28,649 bases of DNA from contig CATIYQ010000082.1 of assembly GCA_949739465.1 (NCBI GenBank), positions 1 to 28,649 of the forward strand. The letters run 5' to 3'. Under the pieces are notes generated by a model, which saw only the letters and a program-made list of their open reading frames with translations, had not been told where the DNA came from and made no database searches. The translations under genes and the position numbers were made by a program. This stretch comes from an uncultured Peptococcaceae bacterium. Lineage in GTDB: Bacteria > Bacillota > Dehalobacteriia > UBA4068 > JAAVYR01. This document shows, piece by piece, positions 22,469 to 28,649 of this stretch; positions within the stretch are counted from its first letter, which is position 1; each line of letters starts with the position of its first letter.

Positions 22469-23365
22469 ATGAAGAAATTCTTACTAACCATAAGTGCTGC
22501 TTTTATGATGGTAGCTTTTGCTGTGCCTTGCTATGCAGCACAAAAAATCTCTATTACCTTAGACGGTGTACCACTTTCCACAGATGTTGCTCCTGTGGTG
22601 GTGAAGGGTCGTACCTTAGTCCCTGCCCGCGTCATTGCAGAAAATATGGGAGCGGCCGTGGATTGGCAGGATAACAAAGTTGTCATCTCGACGGCAACGG
22701 GAGAAGTGATAACCTTGCCGATGCGGAGTCGCATTGCAACGGCTGTCAATCCTGATAAATCGGTCAGCGAATACGAAATGGATGTGCCTGTTCAAACCAG
22801 AAATGACAGAACCGTCGTTCCTCTTCGCTTCATTGCCGAAGCTATGGGTGCAGATGTAGACTATAAAGACGGTAAAGTGATTATTACTACCAATCCTTTG
22901 GTGGTAAATAGTAAAACCATCGCCTCTGTGACCTATACCTATTACATGACTATGGGTGGCAGTATTTCCGAATTTAAAGGAAACGCCAATATTTATCAAT
23001 TCTATCATCTGCTCCAAGCAGGGAAGGGCGACCCTGTTGCCGCTCCTGCTTACTATGGCAGACATGTGAATTTAGACCCGGAATATTTCTATTATCTCCA
23101 AGGAAATTATCGTTTTTATGCAGAACCTATCGTTATTAACGAAGCAGAAAATTATATCAGCGAAGGCGCGGTGAATTACGCTCTTTACAGCTCGTTGACC
23201 ACAGGCGGTTCTTTACCGGAGGGATACAGCAAAATGCTGCTTCATGATGAAGACGCCGACCAATGGTATACCTTTGATACGGATTGTTTCGAACAGATGG
23301 AAAACTTCAGATTACAGCTTTGGCTGACAGATATGCGGAAAGAGATTTTTAACAATATTGTATAA
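22469..23365 (+). CDS. Exported stalk-domain protein B (paralogue of A)
   Basis: A 298-residue secreted protein with the same layout as the previous gene: signal peptide cleaved near CYA|AQ, a first CuAO-N repeat (KGRTLVPARVIAENMGAAVDW, 46-66), a second canonical repeat (DRTVVPLRFIAEAMGADVDY, 113-132), and the shared C-terminal domain (NYRFYAEPI, LPEGYSKMLLHDEDADQWYT). About two thirds of the N-terminal 85 residues are identical to gene A and the rest is clearly related, so this is a tandem duplication. The ribosome binding site GGAGGAGGA is very strong. It ends at a bidirectional terminator. Function is unknown; a cell-surface binding or structural role fits the domains. Confidence 0.88.
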   Translation: MKKFLLTISAAFMMVAFAVPCYAAQKISITLDGVPLSTDVAPVVVKGRTLVPARVIAENMGAAVDWQDNKVVISTATGEVITLPMRSRIATAVNPDKSVSEYEMDVPVQTRNDRTVVPLRFIAEAMGADVDYKDGKVIITTNPLVVNSKTIASVTYTYYMTMGGSISEFKGNANIYQFYHLLQAGKGDPVAAPAYYGRHVNLDPEYFYYLQGNYRFYAEPIVINEAENYISEGAVNYALYSSLTTGGSLPEGYSKMLLHDEDADQWYTFDTDCFEQMENFRLQLWLTDMRKEIFNNIV

Positions 23366-23372
23366 GCAAACA

Positions 23373-23405
23373 AAAAAACGCTCTGTAAAAACAGAGCGTT
23401 TTTTA
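23373..23405. terminator. Bidirectional terminator
   Basis: A perfect 9-bp stem ACGCTCTGT/ACAGAGCGT (23378-23386 with 23391-23399), loop AAAA, flanked by A and T runs; it separates the stalk-domain genes (+) from sstT (-). Confidence 0.93.
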
Positions 23406-23421
23406 TTTTGATAGCAAACAG

Positions 23422-24645
23422 CTAAAATTTTACTTCTTTGCCTTGTTTCTGCCACTCTCTGAATTCGGCGGTAGCGGTGAAGAGAGCGTCGCCGGAGGAG
23501 TTGATGGCAGTTTCTAAAGAGTCTTGTACTACGCCAATGATAAAGCCGACGCCGACCATTTGCATGGCGACTTCTTGGGGGACACCTAAAAGGGAGCAAG
23601 CCATGGGAATGAGCAGGAGCGAGCCTCCTGCCACACCGGACGCGCCGCAAGCGCCCAAGGTTGCCACAAAACTCAAAATAATCGCCAGTAAAATATTAAC
23701 TTCAATGCCTTGGGAAAAGGCGGCGGACAGGGATAAAATGGTGATGGTAATGGCTGCGCCGTCCATGTTAATGGTAGCGCCTAAGGGAATGGATACGGAA
23801 TAATATTCTTTGTCCAGTCCCAATTTTTCACAGAGTGACATATTGACTGGTATGTTGGCGGCAGAACTTCTGGTGAAAAAGGCGGTAACGCCTGATTCGC
23901 GGAAACAGCGGAATACCAGTGGATAGGGATTCTTTTTTAGGCACAGAGCGGCAAGCAACGGGTCTATGATAAGGGCAACCACCAGCATACAGCCGACTAA
24001 TACAAATAAGAGTTTTCCGTAAGTTGTAAAGATTTCTAAACCGTATTCGTTCACAGAGGAGAATACCAAGCCCATAATGCCGAAGGGTGCAAATTGAATA
24101 ACCCAAGCCACGACCTTAGAAACGGCATTGGAAATATCGGTAAATATTTCTTTGGTGGTTTCGGAAGCAATGGCGCGTAATGCTAAGCCGAAAATAACTG
24201 CCCAGGTGAGAATGCCCACATAATTTGCGTTCATCAGAGCGGAGACGGGATTTGCCACCATGTTGTTGCCTAAGGTGCGGAATACTTCACCCAACCCTGC
24301 CGGGGCAGACTGATTGACTGCGTCGGTAAGGGGAATGGTAACCGGAAATAAAAAGCTGGCGCATACGGCGGCAACAGCTGCCAAAAAGGTGCTGGCAAGA
24401 TAGAGCAGAATGACGGTACGAAACCGTTTGCCAATGCCGACGCCGGCGCTTGCCAGGGAGCTAATAACCAGGACAAAGACCAGAATAGGGGCAACCGCTT
24501 TTAATGCGCCGACGAAAAAATCGCCGAATATTGCGACAAAGCCCAGCTGCGGCACCCATAAGCCTAATGCAACCCCAATGATAAGACCGATGCAGATTCG
24601 AAGGATTAACGGTGTGTCTGTATAGCGTTTCCATAAGTTAGACAT
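23422..24645 (-). CDS. sstT: Serine/threonine:sodium symporter SstT
   Basis: SstT imports L-serine and L-threonine with Na+ and belongs to the dicarboxylate/amino acid:cation symporter (DAACS) family. The 407 residues are very hydrophobic with about eight to nine membrane helices and two re-entrant hairpins. Family signatures are FTRSSAANIPVNM (257-269), ATINMDGAAITITI (290-303) and the second hairpin (ATLGACGASGVAGGSLLLIP). The ATG at 24645 follows AAGGAG on the minus strand. A good promoter overlaps the end of the upstream helicase gene, so sstT can be expressed alone as well as by read-through. It ends at the shared terminator. Confidence 0.95.
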   Translation of the reverse strand: MSNLWKRYTDTPLILRICIGLIIGVALGLWVPQLGFVAIFGDFFVGALKAVAPILVFVLVISSLASAGVGIGKRFRTVILLYLASTFLAAVAAVCASFLFPVTIPLTDAVNQSAPAGLGEVFRTLGNNMVANPVSALMNANYVGILTWAVIFGLALRAIASETTKEIFTDISNAVSKVVAWVIQFAPFGIMGLVFSSVNEYGLEIFTTYGKLLFVLVGCMLVVALIIDPLLAALCLKKNPYPLVFRCFRESGVTAFFTRSSAANIPVNMSLCEKLGLDKEYYSVSIPLGATINMDGAAITITILSLSAAFSQGIEVNILLAIILSFVATLGACGASGVAGGSLLLIPMACSLLGVPQEVAMQMVGVGFIIGVVQDSLETAINSSGDALFTATAEFREWQKQGKEVKF

Positions 24646-24681
24646 GGTTGTGTTCTCCTTATCAAATAAATTCTTAAATCA

Positions 24682-24710
24682 AGTATAGCTTGACTTGCTT
24701 ATTTTTTCAA
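24682..24710 (-). promoter_or_regulatory. sstT promoter (TTGAAA-N17-TATACT)
   Basis: On the minus strand TTGAAA (24710-24705) and TATACT (24687-24682) have a 17-base spacer. The -35 box overlaps the last codons of the helicase gene. A short inverted repeat TCAAG/CTTGA flanks the -10 box and could be an operator. Confidence 0.65.
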
Positions 24711-26507
24711 GGCAGCGGCAGCGGACGTCTGTTTTCCTTTCCCTTTGTTGCTGCGATTATGAGTCGGAGCTGATTGCTTTTTCTTGTTGCTTGGGGGCGT
24801 GTTTTTATGCAGGGTGGTGATTCTTTCCGGTATAATAAGGGGCGCTTTACGAGGTTTTCTTCCCCGTTCGCTTTGTCTTCCATGCCGACTTTGCTGCTTT
24901 TTATCATTTGCCGATTCCGGTAGAGGCTCCTCTTGTAATAAGGTAAATGTCACCGGTTTATCTTTAATGGTGGCGTTCTTCATCTTATCCAATACCAGTT
25001 GGGCGTCGTTATAGAGCAATTCAATATTGGTATAGTCTGGATAAATATCAATTTTACCGATTTGTTTGCCGGGAAGTCCTGTGCCTTCAGCCAGGGCGCT
25101 AACGATGAATTTGGCGGCGATTTTATCTCTGCGCCCAATATTTACCTGCAATTTGACTTTTGGGTTTTCTGTGGTAGCCACCATTTTTTCAGAGTTTGGC
25201 GCATAAATCAAGTTTGCAAACATTTGATTTTCTTCTGCCAAAAGATGCAGAAGTGCCAGGGGAAGTCGCGCTTCTTCCGCGCATGCAGTTCTTAGCTGTT
25301 CATAAAAATAGGTTTCTTCCTGTAAAGGGTTGTCTTTTAAAATAGTATGAAGTTTGGCAAAGAGTTGCTCCTTTTTTTGCCGGGTGATTTCTGCTCCGGA
25401 AGGGAGGGGCATCTTTTTAATGGGGGCTTTGATGTAGCGGGCAATATCTTGAATCTGGTGAATTTGCCGCCGTGTGTTGGCAAGGGTAAAAGAATAGCCT
25501 GTTTTTCCAGCTCTGCCTGTCCGCCCGATGCGGTGAATGTAATATTCGTATTCGGTAGGAATATCAAAGTTAAACACAGCCTCAATATTTTCTACGTCAA
25601 TGCCGCGGGCGGCAACGTCTGTGGCGACTAAAATATTGGTTTTACCTAGCTTAAACTGCTGCATGGTTTGGTTGCGAGCTTGCTGCCGCATATCGCCGTG
25701 GAGACCGATGGCGTCGATGCCTAATTCCAATAATTGTTGGGTGAGGGCGTCTACCATTTTCTTGGTGTTGCAAAAGATAACAGACTTTGCCGGTTGGTAA
25801 AGGGAGAGCAGGGCGGCGATAGTCTCCGTCTTCCTGCCTTGGGGCACCTCATAATAATATTGGGTAATGGTGTCAATGGTTTTTTGACCTTTGTCCACTG
25901 CAATCAGTTGAGGGCTATTTTGAAACTCTTCGGTGATTTTCATAATCTCCGGCGGCATGGTGGCAGAGAACAATAGGGTTTGTCGTTCTTGCGGTGTTTG
26001 TGCTAAGATTGTGGTAATATCTTCATAGAACCCCATATTGAGCATTTCATCTGCTTCATCTAAAATCACCATGTTTAACTGGGAAAGTTTTAATGTCTTG
26101 CGGCGAATATGGTCTAACATTCTTCCTGGTGTGCCGATGACAATGTTGGCTTTTTTCAGTTGTTTGATTTGCAAATCCATGCTTTGTCCGCCGTAAACCA
26201 GAGCGAAATGGGCTGTCTTTTTGTATTTGGCGAATTTCTTCATTTCTTCCCAGACTTGGATAGCCAGCTCTCTGGTGGGGCAGAGAACCAGCACTTGAGG
26301 GCGATATTCGTTTTCCTCTGTAATGGACGCAATGGCAGGGATACCAAAGGCGGCTGTTTTCCCTGTACCGGTGCTGGAACGTCCGATGACGTCTTTTCCC
26401 TCTAAGATAATAGGGATTGCCCGAGCTTGGATTTCGGTCATTTCCCTGTAGCCCACTTGGGCAATGGCTTTTTGTAATTCAGGAGATAAATTTAGTGTTG
26501 TAAACAA
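24699..26507 (-). CDS. DEAD-box RNA helicase (DeaD/CsdA type)
   Basis: An ATP-dependent RNA helicase of about 602 residues. From the chosen start: Q-motif region (about 20-33), Walker A STGTGKT (about 45-51), PTRELA, DEAD box LDEADEM (about 149-155), SAT (about 181-183), then the second RecA-like domain ending HRIGRTGRAGKTG. A DbpA-type RNA-binding domain follows (VKLQVNIGRRDKIAAKFIVSA), then a basic Lys/Gln/Ser-rich tail. Such proteins act in ribosome assembly and mRNA turnover, often at low temperature. I chose the TTG at 26507 because AAAGGA (26523-26518) is 10 bases upstream; the longer frame from TTG 26528 would contain that site. It is transcribed before sstT. Confidence 0.95.
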   Translation of the reverse strand: MFTTLNLSPELQKAIAQVGYREMTEIQARAIPIILEGKDVIGRSSTGTGKTAAFGIPAIASITEENEYRPQVLVLCPTRELAIQVWEEMKKFAKYKKTAHFALVYGGQSMDLQIKQLKKANIVIGTPGRMLDHIRRKTLKLSQLNMVILDEADEMLNMGFYEDITTILAQTPQERQTLLFSATMPPEIMKITEEFQNSPQLIAVDKGQKTIDTITQYYYEVPQGRKTETIAALLSLYQPAKSVIFCNTKKMVDALTQQLLELGIDAIGLHGDMRQQARNQTMQQFKLGKTNILVATDVAARGIDVENIEAVFNFDIPTEYEYYIHRIGRTGRAGKTGYSFTLANTRRQIHQIQDIARYIKAPIKKMPLPSGAEITRQKKEQLFAKLHTILKDNPLQEETYFYEQLRTACAEEARLPLALLHLLAEENQMFANLIYAPNSEKMVATTENPKVKLQVNIGRRDKIAAKFIVSALAEGTGLPGKQIGKIDIYPDYTNIELLYNDAQLVLDKMKNATIKDKPVTFTLLQEEPLPESANDKKQQSRHGRQSERGRKPRKAPLIIPERITTLHKNTPPSNKKKQSAPTHNRSNKGKGKQTSAAAALKK

Positions 26508-26674
26508 GTTTTTTCCGTCCTTTATCAATCAATTTGTTATCATAATAAAATTTCGTGCAAAAATTTACTATTTATTTAACTTATCTATTTTACTATAATA
26601 TAAGTATAATCGCTATCTTTTTTCGGAAATAATCTTGAAAATATATAAAATCGGAAAGTATTAGGTGAAATGGT

Positions 26675-27280
26675 ATGGATTGGTCTTTTTATGCGCCGTT
26701 AATATTGATGCCGCTTATTGGCGGATTTATTGGTTGGGTCACAAATATGATTGCTATTCGGTTGTTGTTTCATCCCTATGAACCGGTAGTTGTCTTTGGC
26801 GTTGCCCTTCAAGGTGTCATTCCTAAGCGGCGGGGGGAAATGGCAACGCAAATCGGTAAAGTCGTGGCGGAGCAGCTCTTGTCTATGGAGGATTTACTGA
26901 CGCGGTTTGATAAAAATAAATTTTATGAGGATTTGACATTGCAAGCGGCAGTTGCTGTAGAAAAACGAGTATTGGAAAAAATCCCTTCTATTGTGCCGCA
27001 CAGCTTTGCTAAAAATATCGCTCACACCATCGGGGATATGGTTATCAAGGAAGCGCCTAAATTTATCTCTGACATGGAAGGTAATGTGAAACATAAATTG
27101 GTCAATGAAATAGATGTTGCCGCAATTATTACAGAGAAAATCAATGGCTTTGATATGAAAGAATTGGAGCAGTTAACATTAGAACTTGCCCATAAAGAGC
27201 TGCGAACGCTGGAAGTGTTGGGCGGTGTTTTAGGCGCTGTCATCGGTCTTTTCCAAGCAGGCATTGTTTTCTTGTTTTAA
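26675..27280 (+). CDS. DUF445 family membrane protein (short form)
   Basis: A 201-residue protein with two membrane helices at the ends: one at about 7-30 (PLILMPLIGGFIGWVTNMIA), followed by the family's IRLLFHPYEPV, and one at about 183-200 (GGVLGAVIGLFQAGIVFLF). Between them is a soluble helical region with IPKRRGEMATQIGKVVAEQL. This is the DUF445 pattern as in B. subtilis YheB, but that protein is about 377 residues, so this is a short version lacking much of the middle. Function is unknown. The ATG at 26675 has AGGTGA upstream. The 146-base gap to the divergent helicase is very AT-rich, with two TATAAT boxes at 26594-26599 and 26605-26610. Confidence 0.85.
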   Translation: MDWSFYAPLILMPLIGGFIGWVTNMIAIRLLFHPYEPVVVFGVALQGVIPKRRGEMATQIGKVVAEQLLSMEDLLTRFDKNKFYEDLTLQAAVAVEKRVLEKIPSIVPHSFAKNIAHTIGDMVIKEAPKFISDMEGNVKHKLVNEIDVAAIITEKINGFDMKELEQLTLELAHKELRTLEVLGGVLGAVIGLFQAGIVFLF

Positions 27281-27285
27281 AAAAG

Positions 27286-27315
27286 GACCTGAAACTAAAT
27301 GTTTAGTTTCAGGTC
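27286..27315. terminator. Hairpin spanning the end of the PfoR-like gene
   Basis: A perfect 14-bp inverted repeat pairs 27286-27299 with 27302-27315. On the minus strand it is followed by CCTTTTTT, so it terminates the PfoR-like gene while containing that gene's last codons and stop (27295). On the plus strand the T-tract is weaker (CTTCGTCTTTT). Confidence 0.8.
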
Positions 27316-28335
27316 TTCGTCTTTTACCCAGCCTTTCTTCTTCATGGGTAGATAAATCAGATAAGAAAGCAGTCCCGGTAGGAGGAAATGGAGGAGACCA
27401 ACGGCAAACCAAACGGAGCTGTCAAATCCCATGGCAGTGAAGGTGCCGATTTGTCCTACCAATCCGCTGGTACCCATACCTGCGCCGGAGGCAATATTGG
27501 TCATCATAAATACTTTGGTGGAGATTGGTCCTAAAATAGCGGCAGCAAGGGTAGGGGGAAGCAAAATCCGCCAGTTTTTAGCAATGTTTGCGATTTGCAG
27601 CATAGAAGTGCCTAATCCTTGGGCTAGGAAGCCACCAAAGCCATTTGCTCGATAGCTGATGACGGCAAAGCCAATCATCTGCGCGCAGCAGCCGACAGTG
27701 GCAGCACCGGCGGCTAAGCCCTTCAAATCTAGCATAATGGCAAGAGCGGCGCTGGAAATAGGCGCGGTCAATGCCAATCCCATAAGGACAGATACGATAA
27801 TGCCCATAAGGAACGGCTGTAATTCTGTGGCATTGCTGATAACTTGTCCCAAAGAGGTCATAAAAAGGCTGACCATGGGACCGATGGTTCTGGCAGTAAG
27901 ACTTCCGAAAATTAAGGTAACGGCAGGGGTGACCATGATGTCTACTTTGGTTTCTTTAGATACGGCTTTCCCAAATTCACTGCCGATGGCAGCCGCAACA
28001 AAAGCGCCTACCGGACCACCTAAATCAGCGCCTATGGTCCCGGTAATAGCGGAGGCGAAGAGCACCAAAGGCGGCGCGTTTAATCCATAGGCGACGCTGA
28101 CGCCGACGGCTGCCCCCATCATTGCCATGGCTTTTGCGCCGGTATCAAATAAAAATTGAGAGACGCTGTTTTCTCCCAAAAGGAGAATGGTTTGTTCTCC
28201 AACGGTTTTTAAGATAAGCCCGATGAGCAGAGAGGCAAATAGCCCCAAGGCCATAGCGGAAAGGGCGTCTTGAATATATCGTTTGAAGGTGAAGCGAATG
28301 TCTTTTCTCTCTAAAAATTCTTTGATTGCCATCAT
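27295..28335 (-). CDS. PfoR/PTS EIIC_2-like membrane protein
   Basis: A 346-residue integral membrane protein with eight to ten helices, rich in Gly and Ala. The pattern VAYGLNAPPLVLFASAITGT, then IGADLGGPVGAFVAAAIGSE, matches the PTS_EIIC_2/PfoR family (named after a regulator of perfringolysin O in Clostridium perfringens). Members are often stand-alone, without PTS IIA or IIB genes, as here, so a sugar substrate and a phosphotransferase role are not established. The ATG at 28335 has AGGAGG seven bases upstream. The last codons lie within the terminator hairpin. It is convergent with the DUF445 gene and is probably a single-gene unit. Confidence 0.85.
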   Translation of the reverse strand: MMAIKEFLERKDIRFTFKRYIQDALSAMALGLFASLLIGLILKTVGEQTILLLGENSVSQFLFDTGAKAMAMMGAAVGVSVAYGLNAPPLVLFASAITGTIGADLGGPVGAFVAAAIGSEFGKAVSKETKVDIMVTPAVTLIFGSLTARTIGPMVSLFMTSLGQVISNATELQPFLMGIIVSVLMGLALTAPISSAALAIMLDLKGLAAGAATVGCCAQMIGFAVISYRANGFGGFLAQGLGTSMLQIANIAKNWRILLPPTLAAAILGPISTKVFMMTNIASGAGMGTSGLVGQIGTFTAMGFDSSVWFAVGLLHFLLPGLLSYLIYLPMKKKGWVKDEDLKLNI

Positions 28336-28459
28336 GAAAATGCCTCCTTTTTGCGTAAAAGGTATAAATTAAAGGAAATTATAGCAGAAATAGGGGAGGG
28401 AAACAAGAAAAATTTGCAATAAATTTTCAGAAAAGAGACCGAAAAGCATAAATTCCCCA

Positions 28460-28488
28460 TTGCGAAATCAGATAGTGGCGGTTATAAT
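28460..28488 (+). promoter_or_regulatory. Promoter for the gene at the right edge
   Basis: TTGCGA at 28460-28465 and a perfect TATAAT at 28483-28488 with a 17-base spacer, predicting a leader of about 90 bases before the ATG at 28585. The rest of the 249-base gap between divergent genes holds no clear gene. Confidence 0.75.
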
Positions 28489-28584
28489 TTTTAGTGTATA
28501 AATCTTTTTTGATATGTTGAGATGTATCCGAAAAGAAGAAAAAATGTTAGAAGGTAAAACGGAAGAAAGAAGGAAGGATTTAAC

Positions 28585-28649
28585 ATGAAAACAAAAAAAC
28601 TCTTATCCATGCTTTTAGCTGGAACCATGATGGTAGGCGTCCTTGCCGG
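28585..28649 (+). CDS. Exported protein, 5' end only (lipoprotein candidate)
   Basis: Only 21 codons are inside the window: MKTKKLLSMLLAGTMMVGVL and Ala. This is a typical signal peptide (basic start, hydrophobic core) and the sequence runs LAG at the edge, where the Cys of a lipobox would often follow; solute-binding lipoproteins of ABC transporters in Firmicutes commonly start this way. The family cannot be told. AAGGAAGGA at 28570-28578 is a strong ribosome binding site and the promoter at 28460-28488 is good. Confidence 0.8.
   Translation, partial: MKTKKLLSMLLAGTMMVGVLA

Noticed and set aside
23438..23803. 121-residue plus-strand frame within sstT
   Set aside because: It is antisense to a clearly identified transporter gene and has no ribosome binding site or family resemblance.
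27659..28090. 143-residue plus-strand frame within the PfoR-like gene
   Set aside because: Antisense shadow of a Gly/Ala-rich membrane protein; no start signals.
28514..28588. 24-codon frame (MLRCIRKEEKMLEG...) whose TGA overlaps the ATG of the right-edge gene
   Set aside because: It could be a leader peptide with an ATGA overlap, but it has no ribosome binding site and the sequence is low-complexity, so chance is more likely.

Overview
The window looks like a chromosomal stretch of a low-to-mid GC Firmicute. Evidence: the recA operator is a Bacillus-type LexA box, RNase Y and SpoVS are present, ribosome binding sites are strong AGGAGG-type sites, TTG and GTG starts are used, and many genes end in hairpins followed by U-tracts. 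The replicative polymerase is a Firmicute/Thermus-like DnaE with an intact-looking PHP domain. A member of the Negativicutes or a clostridial relative would fit, but I cannot assign a genus from sequence alone.

Bases 1-16260 are a mostly housekeeping block on the + strand. It begins with the 3' part of an unusual, degenerate DnaE-like gene, then a gamma-class carbonic anhydrase-like gene, then SOS-regulated recA and overlapping recX. A 421-base gap before rny (RNase Y) has a good promoter, a long-range stem and a terminator, so it probably encodes a structured RNA or a regulated leader. Next come a conserved-looking unknown gene, ymdB, spoVS, an M19 dipeptidase, a PHP phosphoesterase, a coiled-coil protein (possibly frameshifted), guaB, an LCP cell-wall ligase, radC and dnaE.

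Bases 16300-23410 are more accessory. They hold two small minus-strand genes, an acetolactate decarboxylase with a signal peptide, an XRE regulator cut short by an in-frame stop next to three regularly spaced 12-base repeats, two orphan small genes, a membrane protein with a RanBP2-like zinc finger, an Amidase_6 protein, a membrane-anchored coiled-coil protein with a Gln/Ser tail, and two tandemly duplicated exported proteins with copper-amine-oxidase-N (stalk) domains. Many of these are exported or membrane-bound, so the region looks like a lineage-specific envelope cluster.

Bases 23420-28649 hold a DEAD-box RNA helicase followed by the SstT serine/threonine symporter (minus strand), a DUF445 membrane protein (+), a PfoR/PTS-EIIC_2-like membrane protein (minus), and the first 21 codons of a gene for an exported protein at the right edge. 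No tRNA, rRNA, insertion sequence, CRISPR array or phage gene was seen.

The best candidates for something undescribed are the DnaE-like pseudo-polymerase upstream of recA, which ends in a beta-clamp-binding motif, and the structured leader or small RNA upstream of rny.
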